Shown piece after piece: positions 6,129-13,003 of a stretch of DNA of 13,003 nt. Below the pieces are notes generated by a model. The model saw only the letters and a program-made list of their open reading frames with translations. It was not told the origin of the DNA and searched no databases. Position numbers and translations under genes: made by a program. Each line of letters opens with the position of its first letter. Positions within the stretch are counted from its first letter, which is position 1. The stretch is from Chrysiogenales bacterium (GTDB lineage Bacteria > Acidobacteriota > Aminicenantia > UBA2199): NCBI GenBank assembly GCA_004525465.1, contig SPCN01000037.1, forward strand, positions 1 through 13,003, in the 5' to 3' direction.

Positions 6129-6638
6129 ATGAAACTCAAAGAAGAGAAAGAATTGCAAGCCATCACCGTAGAGTACGAAAAGGCGCTGCAGTTATTTCAT
6201 AAAAAAAGCTTCGGCAAGGCCGGTGAGGCCTTTAAAAAAATCACTGAAACCTACAAGGATTCTGAATTTTACAGCATTCTGGAGATCCAGGCCCGGGCAA
6301 AAGTGTACCAGAGCATGGCCGGCGCCCAGACCCATCCCAAAACCGTTAAGCTGGAAAGCGCTCAGGATTATGTTTGGGAAGGCGTTTATCAGTTGAACGC
6401 AGGCGATATCGACAAAGCCCTGGAATTTTTTGCTCAAGCCGAAAAAGATAATTCCCGGGACGCATTCCTCTACTTCCTTATGGCTGCTGCCTACCTGAAA
6501 AAAGAAGATACGGCCAATACCCTGCGTTACGTGGGGAAATGCCTGAAAAAAGACGAACACTACAAAGTCATCATTTACAATGAACCAGATTTCGAACCCC
6601 TTTTGCAGGACCAGGATTTCCTGAACCTCGTCGAATGA
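6129..6638 (+). CDS. Tetratricopeptide-repeat protein
   Basis: This 169-residue, all-helical, soluble protein has TPR-like helix pairs. Examples are AITVEYEKALQLFHKKSFGK followed by AGEAFKKITETYKDSEF in the first third, and DIDKALEFFAQAEKDNSRDA then FLYFLMAAAYLKKEDTANTL in the second half. No signal peptide is visible. It ends with NEPDFEPLLQDQDFLNLVE, a tail I recognise as common at the end of TPR proteins. TPRs mediate protein-protein contacts, so a scaffold or chaperone-like role is likely but the partner is unknown. The ATG at 6129 is preferred over the in-frame TTG at 6111 because the TTG falls at the predicted transcription start, and GGAGG lies between them, 11 bases before the ATG. 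Its stop overlaps the next ATG (ATGA), coupling it to the GlmU-like protein. Confidence 0.82.
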   Translation: MKLKEEKELQAITVEYEKALQLFHKKSFGKAGEAFKKITETYKDSEFYSILEIQARAKVYQSMAGAQTHPKTVKLESAQDYVWEGVYQLNAGDIDKALEFFAQAEKDNSRDAFLYFLMAAAYLKKEDTANTLRYVGKCLKKDEHYKVIIYNEPDFEPLLQDQDFLNLVE

Positions 6639-7738
6639 TCGCGGCCGTTGCCGATTGCAGCCAGTCCGCCAGCGATCGTTTCGCTTGCCGCGGCCGGGAC
6701 CTGCGCTTTTGGCTAAACGTTTTTTTTCCGTTTTGCCGCTTTTTGTCCCTGCCCAAAGCCAGAGCGGATTTTGACCTTCTTTTTGTATTTGATACGGCAG
6801 TTTTTCCCATTTTCAACGAACAATCCGGCCAGGAACTGCGCCGCTGGCTGAAACTCAACAGCAAAACCACTGCCGGACTGTTCACCCCTGCGGGTAAGCC
6901 CTTTTTCATAGTCAGCCGATCTTATTTTAAAAATGAGGGCCTTGTCCTTGAACCAGGCATGATCAGAGCGCTGCGCGCAAAACCCCGGGCCGAATGTCTG
7001 GAATTCAAGAATCCCGTCACTTTTTGCAATCCGCTGCAGGAACCGCAAAAAATAGAAGCCGCTCTGATAGCCTGGCAAATTCGCCAACTGCAGAAGCGGG
7101 GAGTCTGTTTCGAAAACTACGGCAATTTTTACCTGGAAGGGCTCATGCCCATCGGCAGGAACTCCGTGATCGGTTCCGGGGTCACGATAAAGGGCGATTG
7201 CCGGATCGGCAAAAACGTAACAATCTGCGCCAATAGCTATATCGAAAATTCCCGCATCGGGGACGGCTGCATCATCCTGCCCGGATCGGTCATCCGCGAT
7301 TCCCTTGTTGAAGCAGACGTGCAGCTCGGCCCCTATTGCCACCTGCGCAACGGTGTACAGATAAAAAAAGGAGCGAAGATCGGAAATTTCGTGGAAATGA
7401 AAAAAAGCGTCATGGGCCGTGGATCAAAAGCCATGCACTTGACCTATATCGGCGACGCCCGGGTCGGCAGGAAAGTCAATATCGGTGCCGGTACCATAAC
7501 TTGCAACTACGACGGCGAAAAAAAGAATCCCACACAAATCGGCGACAACGTATTTATCGGCTCGGGCACCGAACTGGTGGCCCCACTTGCAATCCACAGC
7601 GACAGTTACATCGGAGCTGGCTCCACCATCACCGAAGATGTTCCCCGCCATGCCCTGGCCGTGGCTCGCCAGCGCCAAAAAAACATCCCCGGCTGGGTTT
7701 TGCGCAAAAGAAAAAAGAAAATCCCGCAAACCCCCTGA
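6635..7738 (+). CDS. GlmU-like glucosamine-1-phosphate N-acetyltransferase with degenerate N-terminal domain
   Basis: This is a 367-residue protein. From about residue 172 it is a left-handed beta-helix with hexapeptide repeats closely resembling the GlmU acetyltransferase domain, which makes N-acetylglucosamine-1-phosphate for peptidoglycan and lipopolysaccharide. By alignment from memory with E. coli GlmU, the expected active-site residues are all present: R238, K256, H268 (the catalytic base), Y271, N282, N291 and K297. The N-terminal part is different. It is about 95 residues shorter than in GlmU and has no LAAGxGTRM uridyltransferase signature. A stretch at 46-60 (FDLLFVFDTAVFPIF) may be a remnant of that fold. 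UDP-GlcNAc synthesis would therefore need a separate uridyltransferase. The ATG overlaps the TPR gene's stop by 4 bases. The first ~45 residues look poorly conserved, so a later start is possible. Confidence 0.8.
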   Translation: MIAAVADCSQSASDRFACRGRDLRFWLNVFFPFCRFLSLPKARADFDLLFVFDTAVFPIFNEQSGQELRRWLKLNSKTTAGLFTPAGKPFFIVSRSYFKNEGLVLEPGMIRALRAKPRAECLEFKNPVTFCNPLQEPQKIEAALIAWQIRQLQKRGVCFENYGNFYLEGLMPIGRNSVIGSGVTIKGDCRIGKNVTICANSYIENSRIGDGCIILPGSVIRDSLVEADVQLGPYCHLRNGVQIKKGAKIGNFVEMKKSVMGRGSKAMHLTYIGDARVGRKVNIGAGTITCNYDGEKKNPTQIGDNVFIGSGTELVAPLAIHSDSYIGAGSTITEDVPRHALAVARQRQKNIPGWVLRKRKKKIPQTP

Positions 7739-7747
7739 GTCACCCGT

Positions 7748-9112
7748 TCATAAAGGATCCCCTTCTGCAGCCTCCAGGTTGGTATGGGAAATGGCCGCGG
7801 CAATTTCCTTGATCTGCAGAATCGCTTCAAGGCTGAAACCCGATTTTTGATATAAAAAATAGATCTTGTTCGTCTCCAGAAGGTCGAGCGGCGTTGCCAG
7901 CACTCCACGCTGCTGCAGTTCAAAAAAATCAGCAGTGCCCGGGACCGGAGAAAAAACCGACAAATGCGGCACCAATCCCAGTCCCTTGATGAACGCCAGC
8001 GATTTTTCCATATCCTCCACGGTCTGTCCCGGATAGCCGAAGAGCAGATAGGCGCCCAACTGACCGCGACGATAACCGGCCCGTTCCAGGCAGTTGACCG
8101 CATTTTCCATTTGCTTCCTATTCACTTTGCCGTCACTGCGCCGTAAAATATCGGGCGCCAACGACTCGAAACTCAGGCGCAAAGTGGCAAAACCGGCTGC
8201 ATGCAACACAAGCGCGCTTTCACGATCGATCTCACTGGCATGCAAGCCGTTGGGGGTGTGGAAGCGAGATCGGGTTTGCTTGTCCCTGGCCAAGCGGGAA
8301 AAAACCGGCAGAAAACGCTTTTTTTTATTGAGCAGCAGTGCATCATCGAAAATGATGAAATGTCGGCTGTTAAAAACCCGCCGCCGCTGTTCGATCTCGG
8401 ATAGAATATCCTGGGGCCGTCGTTCCAGAAAAACTGGATTCAGGAGCCGGGAAGCGCAATAGCTGCAATGAAGGGGGCAGCCGCGTGATGTCAGCAAGGG
8501 GACATATTTCTGCGTTCCGGCCAGGTCAACGGCAGGCAAAGGGGATTCAATATTGTCAGCAAGGACCGAAGTATACGACACCCTTGCTCCCAAACCTTCC
8601 AGGAAGCGCAGTACGGCAGTTTCTCCGTATCCACTGACATAATGATCGGCCGGCAGGAGAGATTGCGTCTCCGTAGGCGCCAGGCTGGGTAAAACACCAC
8701 CCAATACTATTTTGGCGCGGGGAAACCTTTGCTTGAGTAATTTCAGAGTGAATTGCAGTCCTTGCAGCCAATAGGTCATCAGCGATGTGACCAGGATCAC
8801 ATCCATCTCGGGAAAAGCGGCCATTTTGCTTTGAAAAAGTTCCAAAGGTATGCCGTAACGGGAATAATTTCGCGGCACATCCTGATAGATTTCGGGCTTT
8901 TCGACAAACTCGCGCGGATACTTGCCGCGGCCGTCGTCACGGCCGCGAATTTCCATTCCATCCTGAAAGCGGTCCAGAGCATCCAGCCAATAAATTTCGG
9001 CATCGCTGTGCCTGCGGACGTTCGCCGCCAGGTAATACAGCCCGAGCGGACGCAGCCACAAGTCATAAGCGCTGAAATCGTAGATGTAGGGATTGACGAA
9101 AAGGACCTTCAT
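7748..9112 (-). CDS. B12-binding-type radical SAM protein
   Basis: This is a 454-residue protein. The first ~180 residues form a Rossmann-like cobalamin-binding-type domain: MKVLFVNPY at the start, RPLGLYYLAANVRR at 21-34, DVILVTS at 104-110 and KIVLGGVLPSLAPTE at 134-148. A radical SAM barrel follows with SRGCPLHCSYCAS (209-221), where C212, C216 and C219 would hold the 4Fe-4S cluster that cleaves S-adenosylmethionine. RLSFESL and AYLLFGYPGQT are later barrel strands typical of the class. The DxHxxG cobalamin-ligand motif is not visible in the N-domain, so cobalamin may bind base-off without a His ligand or not at all. It is translationally coupled to prmC (ATGA overlap) and is the last gene of the rpmE operon. 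Members carry out methylations, ring rearrangements and other radical chemistry; the substrate is unknown. Confidence 0.85.
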   Translation of the reverse strand: MKVLFVNPYIYDFSAYDLWLRPLGLYYLAANVRRHSDAEIYWLDALDRFQDGMEIRGRDDGRGKYPREFVEKPEIYQDVPRNYSRYGIPLELFQSKMAAFPEMDVILVTSLMTYWLQGLQFTLKLLKQRFPRAKIVLGGVLPSLAPTETQSLLPADHYVSGYGETAVLRFLEGLGARVSYTSVLADNIESPLPAVDLAGTQKYVPLLTSRGCPLHCSYCASRLLNPVFLERRPQDILSEIEQRRRVFNSRHFIIFDDALLLNKKKRFLPVFSRLARDKQTRSRFHTPNGLHASEIDRESALVLHAAGFATLRLSFESLAPDILRRSDGKVNRKQMENAVNCLERAGYRRGQLGAYLLFGYPGQTVEDMEKSLAFIKGLGLVPHLSVFSPVPGTADFFELQQRGVLATPLDLLETNKIYFLYQKSGFSLEAILQIKEIAAAISHTNLEAAEGDPL

Positions 9113-9936
9113 AGGCAGGCAGCGATCACCCTGGCAATTCCCCCATAATCACAAATGCAATTCGTCTCATGCAGCCCTGCCCTTTTCAGGAAAACGCGCA
9201 CCGCCCGCAGTTGCCCCTGGCCGATTTCGAGGAGCAGGTACCCGCCGGACTGCAAATAACCAGGAGCTCCGGCAATGATCTTCTCCAGCGCTTCGGTTCC
9301 GGCAGGACCGGCTACCAGGGCGCCCCTGGGTTCAAAATCCCTGATGCCCGGAGGTAAAATATCCCAGTCTTTCTTGGAAAGATAGGGGGGATTGGCGACA
9401 ATCATCTGAAACAGTTCGGGCTTTTTCGGGAAAAGATCGGCTTTGCGCGCCTTGACCCTTTTTTGCAGACCGAAGCGGGCGATGTTTTTTTTCAATACCC
9501 TCAGGGCCGGCGGGCTTATTTCCAAAGCCGTGACCGATACGCGCGATTTCAACGCCAAAACAATGGAAATGCAGCCGCTGCCGGCACCGATATCCAGTAT
9601 CCGCGCCGGCTTTTTTCCAATGATGGCCAGGGCTTTTTCAACCAGCAGTTCGGTTTCAGGACGCGGAATCAAAACAGCTGGACTAACCATGAATTTTTCA
9701 CCGAAAAATTCCTTTTCTTTTAGAATGTAAGCCAGAGGTTCATCGGCGAGCAAGCGCCTGAAATAACGCCTGAATTTTCGCAAACCGCCCCCATCACGAA
9801 CGGATTGGTTTTTTTTTATCCAAAACTGGGTACGACTGATCGCGAAGGCTTTTTCGATTAAAATCTCGACCGCGTTTGACAATTCCCCGGTTTTCAATTG
9901 CTTCAGGTGAGCGGCAAAAAGTTCTGAGTAAAGCAC
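9109..9936 (-). CDS. prmC: Peptide chain release factor N5-glutamine methyltransferase
   Basis: This 275-residue SAM-dependent methyltransferase of the HemK/PrmC family methylates the glutamine of the GGQ motif in release factors 1 and 2, which speeds peptide release. Visible marks are PLAYILKEKEFFGEKFMVS (67-85), VLIPRPETE (88-96), the SAM-binding DIGAGSGCISIVLAL (115-129) and the catalytic NPPY (182-185). The N-terminal ~60 residues are the helical substrate-binding domain. The start is GTG at 9936, whose G is shared with the prfA stop codon (TAGTG, one-base overlap), so the enzyme is made coupled to its substrate. Its own stop overlaps the next ATG. Length and motif order are normal for the family. 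Confidence 0.93.
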   Translation of the reverse strand: MLYSELFAAHLKQLKTGELSNAVEILIEKAFAISRTQFWIKKNQSVRDGGGLRKFRRYFRRLLADEPLAYILKEKEFFGEKFMVSPAVLIPRPETELLVEKALAIIGKKPARILDIGAGSGCISIVLALKSRVSVTALEISPPALRVLKKNIARFGLQKRVKARKADLFPKKPELFQMIVANPPYLSKKDWDILPPGIRDFEPRGALVAGPAGTEALEKIIAGAPGYLQSGGYLLLEIGQGQLRAVRVFLKRAGLHETNCICDYGGIARVIAACL

Positions 9937-11042
9937 TAGGCCAGAATGCTCTTGATTTTTTGCTCGATCAAGGCGCGTACATGACTTTCGCTCAACTCGG
10001 CCACCAGGTCATCCAGGTCGCCATCGATAATCAAACCAATATTGAAATTGCGCCCGTTGACGCGGTGGTCGGTCACCCGGCTCTGGGGAAAATTGTAGGT
10101 ACGGATCTTTTCCGAGCGCTCGCCCGATCCCACCTGGGATTTTCGGCTCGAAGCGATGCTTTCATTTTGCTTGATTTTTTCGTGTTCGAACAATCGTGCT
10201 TTCAGGACCTTAAGGGCCTTATCCTTGTTTTTGTGCTGGGATTTTTCGTCCTGGCAGGTAACCACGATGCCGGTCGGAAAATGGGTGACGCGGATGGCCG
10301 ATTCGGTCTTGTTCACGTGCTGTCCACCAGGGCCCGAAGCCGCGTAGGTGTCAATGCGGATATCCTTGGGATTGAAATCCACTTCCACGTCTTCGACCTC
10401 GGGCAGTACGGCAACGGTAACCGTTGAGGTGTGTATGCGGCCGCTGGCTTCAGTCGCCGGCACACGCTGCACGCGGTGCACACCGCTCTCGAATTTCAGG
10501 AACTTGTTCACTTCCGTGCCTTTGACATAGAGGATGACTTCCTTGATGCCGCCGATTCCTGAAATCGTTGTGGAAATAATCTCGGCCTGCCATTTTTTTC
10601 TTTCCGCTACCCGCGTATACATGCGCAGCAGATCGGCAGCAAAAAGCGACGCTTCGTCGCCACCGGCACCGGCGCGGATCTCCAGAAAAGCGTTGCGGCT
10701 GTCTTCACCGCGGTCTGAAACCATTAGGATCTCAACTTCCCCGATCAATACCTCTTTCTCCTGATTGATAATTGTCAGTTCTTCCTGAACCAGATCGGTC
10801 ATTTCCTTTTCTTCAGCCGCAGTCAGCATGCTCTCGGCTTCGCGCAGGCGCCGCAGAAGTTTTTTCAATTGATGATACTTCCCTTCCAAGGGCCTGAGCA
10901 AGAACAATTCCTTGGAAAGCTCACGGAATTTTTTTTGCTGGTGGACGGTTTCGCTTACACTCAGCTCAGCGCTTATCAGTTCAAAGCGGGCATGGATCTT
11001 TTCAAGATAGGAGAATATCTTTTCACTGTTCCTTGTATCCAT
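9936..11042 (-). CDS. prfA: Peptide chain release factor 1
   Basis: This 368-residue class I release factor reads UAG and UAA stop codons and triggers hydrolysis of the finished peptide. The stop-codon-reading PxT motif appears as PAT (195-197) in HRVQRVPATEASGRIHTS. RF2 would have SPF, which identifies this as RF1. The catalytic GGQ is at 239-241 in GPGGQHVNKTESAIRVTH. The N-terminal ~110 residues are helical and charged, as expected for domain 1. Length is slightly above the usual ~360. The ATG lies 20 bases inside the end of rpmE in another frame and has only a weak AAGAAGAAG purine stretch before it, so it probably depends on translation of rpmE. The glutamine modified by PrmC is Q241, and prmC follows directly. 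Confidence 0.95.
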   Translation of the reverse strand: MDTRNSEKIFSYLEKIHARFELISAELSVSETVHQQKKFRELSKELFLLRPLEGKYHQLKKLLRRLREAESMLTAAEEKEMTDLVQEELTIINQEKEVLIGEVEILMVSDRGEDSRNAFLEIRAGAGGDEASLFAADLLRMYTRVAERKKWQAEIISTTISGIGGIKEVILYVKGTEVNKFLKFESGVHRVQRVPATEASGRIHTSTVTVAVLPEVEDVEVDFNPKDIRIDTYAASGPGGQHVNKTESAIRVTHFPTGIVVTCQDEKSQHKNKDKALKVLKARLFEHEKIKQNESIASSRKSQVGSGERSEKIRTYNFPQSRVTDHRVNGRNFNIGLIIDGDLDDLVAELSESHVRALIEQKIKSILA

Positions 11043-11229
11043 ACTTCTTCTTGAATTTCTCTATCCTTCCCTCGGTATCGACATATTTCTGCTTGCCGGT
11101 AAAGAAAGGGTGGCAGGATGAACAGATCTCCACTTCGATCTTGGCCAGGGTGGAACGGGTTTTAAAAGTAGTGCCGCAGGCGCAGATAACAGTGCATTCC
11201 ATATATTTTGGGTGAATATCTTTCTTCAT
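11023..11229 (-). CDS. rpmE: 50S ribosomal protein L31, zinc-binding (C+) form
   Basis: This 68-residue L31 begins MKKDIHPKY and contains HPFFTGKQKYVDTEGRIEKF, the family hallmark. Four cysteines, C16 and C18 (CAC) and C36 and C39 (CSSC), match the zinc-binding C+ type rather than the zinc-free paralogue used under zinc starvation. It sits at the edge of the 50S subunit and bridges to the 30S. An upstream in-frame ATG would add 21 residues, but the 11229 start matches the family N-terminus and has a GGAGG (complement of 11234-11238) four to five bases upstream. It is the first gene of the rpmE-prfA-prmC-radical SAM operon, a classical linkage for the first three genes. Confidence 0.95.
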   Translation of the reverse strand: MKKDIHPKYMECTVICACGTTFKTRSTLAKIEVEICSSCHPFFTGKQKYVDTEGRIEKFKKKYGYKEQ

Positions 11230-11246
11230 ACTTCCTCCGAAAAGAG

Positions 11247-11276
11247 ATTTTAACATTATTCTGCCGAGCTTGTCAA
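11247..11276 (-). promoter_or_regulatory. Sigma70-like promoter of the rpmE operon
   Basis: On the minus strand an exact TTGACA (11271-11276) precedes TAAAAT (11247-11252) with an 18-base spacer; shifting the -10 box by one base gives a 17-base spacer. The predicted start near 11240 leaves a leader of about ten bases that is nearly all Shine-Dalgarno sequence. No space remains for an L31 attenuator or a long Zur-type operator downstream of the start. Confidence 0.7.
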
Positions 11277-11308
11277 CTCCGCCCAAGCTCAAACCCGCTC
11301 TAAAAAAG

Positions 11309-11337
11309 TTGCTTTTATGCTTCTGTTGAATTATAAT
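11309..11337 (+). promoter_or_regulatory. Sigma70-like promoter of pckA
   Basis: TTGCTT (11309-11314) and a perfect TATAAT (11332-11337) are separated by exactly 17 bases. The predicted start near 11344 gives a leader of about 20 bases with AAAGGAG (11351-11357) before the ATG at 11364. It is divergent from the rpmE promoter, with about 30 bases between the two -35 boxes. Confidence 0.75.
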
Positions 11338-11363
11338 TTCCTGCTTAACAAAAGGAGCGTGAA

Positions 11364-13003
11364 ATGAATTTCCAGGAAGAATTGACGGCTCTTATCGACA
11401 AGAAGGGAAATGTACAAATCAACCCCAAACGCCGCGACCTTATCAAGGCGGCCGTGAAGAACAGGGAGGTCCTGGTTAGCAAAAACGGAGCCCTGGCCAC
11501 CTGGACGAGGATGGAATCAACAGGGCGCAGCCCCAAGGATACTTTGACGGTCAAGCGACCTGAAATCGACTGGGAAATTGACTGGGATTCCCCAAACAAC
11601 CTGTCCCTGGCGCCGGAAACCTTCACCATGATCCTGGAAGATGTTCTGGCCCGGGTCGCGGCAAAAGAAAAATTGTACATCACTGACCGTGTCGTGGGTG
11701 CCGACAGCCGCTATGCCCTGCAGGTGCGCACCATCAGCGACAGCGCCGTCACCACGCTCTTTGCTGCAACCATGTTCCGTCCGCTGCCCAAGGACATCGC
11801 GCGCAGCATTTTTCACGGCAAGCCCTTCACCCTCGTCGCCCTGCCTGTCGACAAGCTTGACAAGCAAAAATACAGCGGCCTGCTGCGCAAGCTTCCCGAC
11901 GGCAGCACCTCCGACATGGTGGTGGCCATGGATTTTGTCCACAACATCGGTGTGGTCATCGGCTCGGCCTACATGGGCAGCGTGAAAAAACTGATGTTTA
12001 CCGTGATGAATTACCTGCTGCCCAAGGCAGGGATTTTGCCTTTGCATGCTTCGGCCAACGAAGGCCGTGAGGGAGCCATCGCCCTATTCCTCGGCCTCTC
12101 CGGAACCGGAAAGACCACCTTGTCCGCCGATGCGGAAAGGGCGCTGCTTGGCGACGACGAGCACGGCTGGGACAAGCATGGCATTGCCAACTTCGAATTC
12201 GGATGCTACGCCAAGCTGATCAACCTGAATCCGGCCAAGGAACCCCAGATCCATCATGCCATCACCCATGAGGCGCCCTATTTGAACCATGGCGCCATAG
12301 TGGAAAACGCCATGATGTATCCGGACGGAACATTCGACTTCAATGACTCGCGCCTGATAGAGAATTCACGCGGCTCCTACCTGCTCTCCTCACTGCCGAA
12401 CATCAAGAAATCGTCCCGCGGCAAGCATCCCAAAACCATCATTTTTTTGACCGCCGACGCCAACGGCGTGTTGCCTCCCGTAGCCAAACTTGACCAGGAC
12501 CAGGCCATGTTCTGGTTTCTGATGGGCTACACCTCCAAACTGGCTGGAACTGAAACCGGTATCGTTGAACCGCTTTCGACCTTTTCCCGCTTTTTCGGTC
12601 AACCGTTCATGCCGCGCAATCCCAATGACTACGCATCGCTGTTGGGCGCAAAGATCAAAAAACACCGCACCCAGGTCTATCTGGTCAACACCGGCTGGAG
12701 CGGCGGGCCCTACGGTGAAGGCAAGCGCATGGACATCAACATCACCCGGGCCATCATCCGGGCAGTTTTAAACGGAGAATTGGACCGGGCAGCTTATGTT
12801 GAGGACAAAACCTTTCACATCAATATTCCCACCACCTGTCCCGGTGTCCCGGCGGAGATCCTCCAGCCCAAGAACACATGGAAGGACCCGGAAGCCTTTG
12901 AGAACCGGGCCAAAAAACTGGCCGCTGAATTCAGCGCCCACTTCGACCGTGTCTACGGCAATAAAAATCTGCCCGAGGCTGTGGGCCGGCAGTGCCCGGG
13001 GAA
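11364..13003 (+). CDS. pckA: ATP-dependent phosphoenolpyruvate carboxykinase, extreme 3' end cut by window
   Basis: An open frame of 546 codons runs off the window. The family is usually about 530-540 residues, so nearly the whole enzyme is present. It interconverts oxaloacetate plus ATP with phosphoenolpyruvate, CO2 and ADP, at the entry to gluconeogenesis or, in some fermenters, for CO2 fixation and ATP gain. Marks are GRSPKD (54-59) with the substrate-binding Arg, the kinase loop GLSGTGKT (244-251), the metal-binding GDDEHGW (263-269, D265), NSR in IENSRGSY, FLTADANGVLPPVAKL, and GYTSKLAGTETG followed by a VNTGWSGGPYGEGKR stretch. The kinase loop and DDEHGW identify the ATP rather than the GTP enzyme. 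One oddity is EFGCYAK where most relatives have EGGCYAK. The ATG has a clear AAAGGAG ribosome-binding site and its own promoter. Confidence 0.95.
   Translation, partial: MNFQEELTALIDKKGNVQINPKRRDLIKAAVKNREVLVSKNGALATWTRMESTGRSPKDTLTVKRPEIDWEIDWDSPNNLSLAPETFTMILEDVLARVAAKEKLYITDRVVGADSRYALQVRTISDSAVTTLFAATMFRPLPKDIARSIFHGKPFTLVALPVDKLDKQKYSGLLRKLPDGSTSDMVVAMDFVHNIGVVIGSAYMGSVKKLMFTVMNYLLPKAGILPLHASANEGREGAIALFLGLSGTGKTTLSADAERALLGDDEHGWDKHGIANFEFGCYAKLINLNPAKEPQIHHAITHEAPYLNHGAIVENAMMYPDGTFDFNDSRLIENSRGSYLLSSLPNIKKSSRGKHPKTIIFLTADANGVLPPVAKLDQDQAMFWFLMGYTSKLAGTETGIVEPLSTFSRFFGQPFMPRNPNDYASLLGAKIKKHRTQVYLVNTGWSGGPYGEGKRMDINITRAIIRAVLNGELDRAAYVEDKTFHINIPTTCPGVPAEILQPKNTWKDPEAFENRAKKLAAEFSAHFDRVYGNKNLPEAVGRQCPG

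Noticed and set aside
6713..7342. Minus-strand open frame of 209 codons opposite the GlmU-like gene.
   Set aside because: The opposite strand encodes a clear hexapeptide-repeat enzyme in this interval, so this is a shadow frame.
6635..7738. Frameshifted or broken glmU pseudogene.
   Set aside because: The frame is intact, acetyltransferase residues are preserved, and the upstream sequence is a separate intact TPR gene with no leftover uridyltransferase coding sequence.
11523..12047. Minus-strand open frames opposite pckA.
   Set aside because: They run antisense to canonical PEP carboxykinase sequence and lack domain features.
1..13003. CRISPR array, tRNA/rRNA genes, insertion sequences or prophage.
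   Set aside because: I saw no regularly spaced direct repeats, tRNA-like cloverleaf, transposase or phage gene. Gaps between genes are short and explained by promoters.

Overview
The window reads as ordinary chromosomal sequence from a Gram-negative-type bacterium. The base composition is balanced with many short A/T homopolymer runs, an ExbD/TolR inner-membrane protein implies an outer-membrane energising system, and the gene mix is housekeeping plus fermentation or gluconeogenesis genes. One gene looks like the MXAN_5187 C-terminal family, which I associate with Myxococcota, Acidobacteriota and related candidate phyla. An Acidobacteriota/Aminicenantes-like host is therefore a weak guess, not something the sequence proves. 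I saw no tRNA, rRNA, CRISPR array, insertion sequence or phage gene.

Layout. (1) 1-843, minus strand: an ECF-type sigma factor gene followed by its overlapping zinc-finger anti-sigma factor, which is cut by the window edge. (2) 1085-3664, plus strand: methylthioadenosine phosphorylase (mtnP), butyrate kinase (buk) and an MXAN_5187-like protein, reading divergently from the sigma gene. (3) 3734-5428, minus strand: a long-chain acyl-CoA synthetase (AMP-forming). (4) 5572-7738, plus strand: an ExbD-type protein, then a TPR protein coupled by a 4-base overlap to a GlmU-like acetyltransferase that has lost the canonical uridyltransferase motif. (5) 7748-11229, minus strand: the translation operon rpmE-prfA-prmC with a B12-binding-type radical SAM gene attached by a 4-base overlap. 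(6) 11364 to the end, plus strand: ATP-dependent PEP carboxykinase (pckA), missing only its extreme C-terminus.

Regulation. Seven sigma70-like promoters can be read directly. Five sit before genes with a Shine-Dalgarno sequence and very short leaders (mtnP, exbD, the TPR gene, rpmE, pckA). Two (the ECF sigma gene and the acyl-CoA synthetase gene) place the -10 box only 6-7 bases before the ATG, which predicts leaderless mRNAs. These two also share an identical 13-base core around the -10 box.

Functionally the window mixes central carbon and energy metabolism (pckA, buk, acyl-CoA synthetase), purine/methionine salvage (mtnP), translation termination (prfA, prmC, rpmE), amino-sugar acetylation (GlmU-like) and signal-responsive transcription (ECF sigma/anti-sigma). 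I found no convincing new multi-gene system. The most useful second looks are the paired leaderless promoters and the GlmU-like protein without a canonical uridyltransferase domain.
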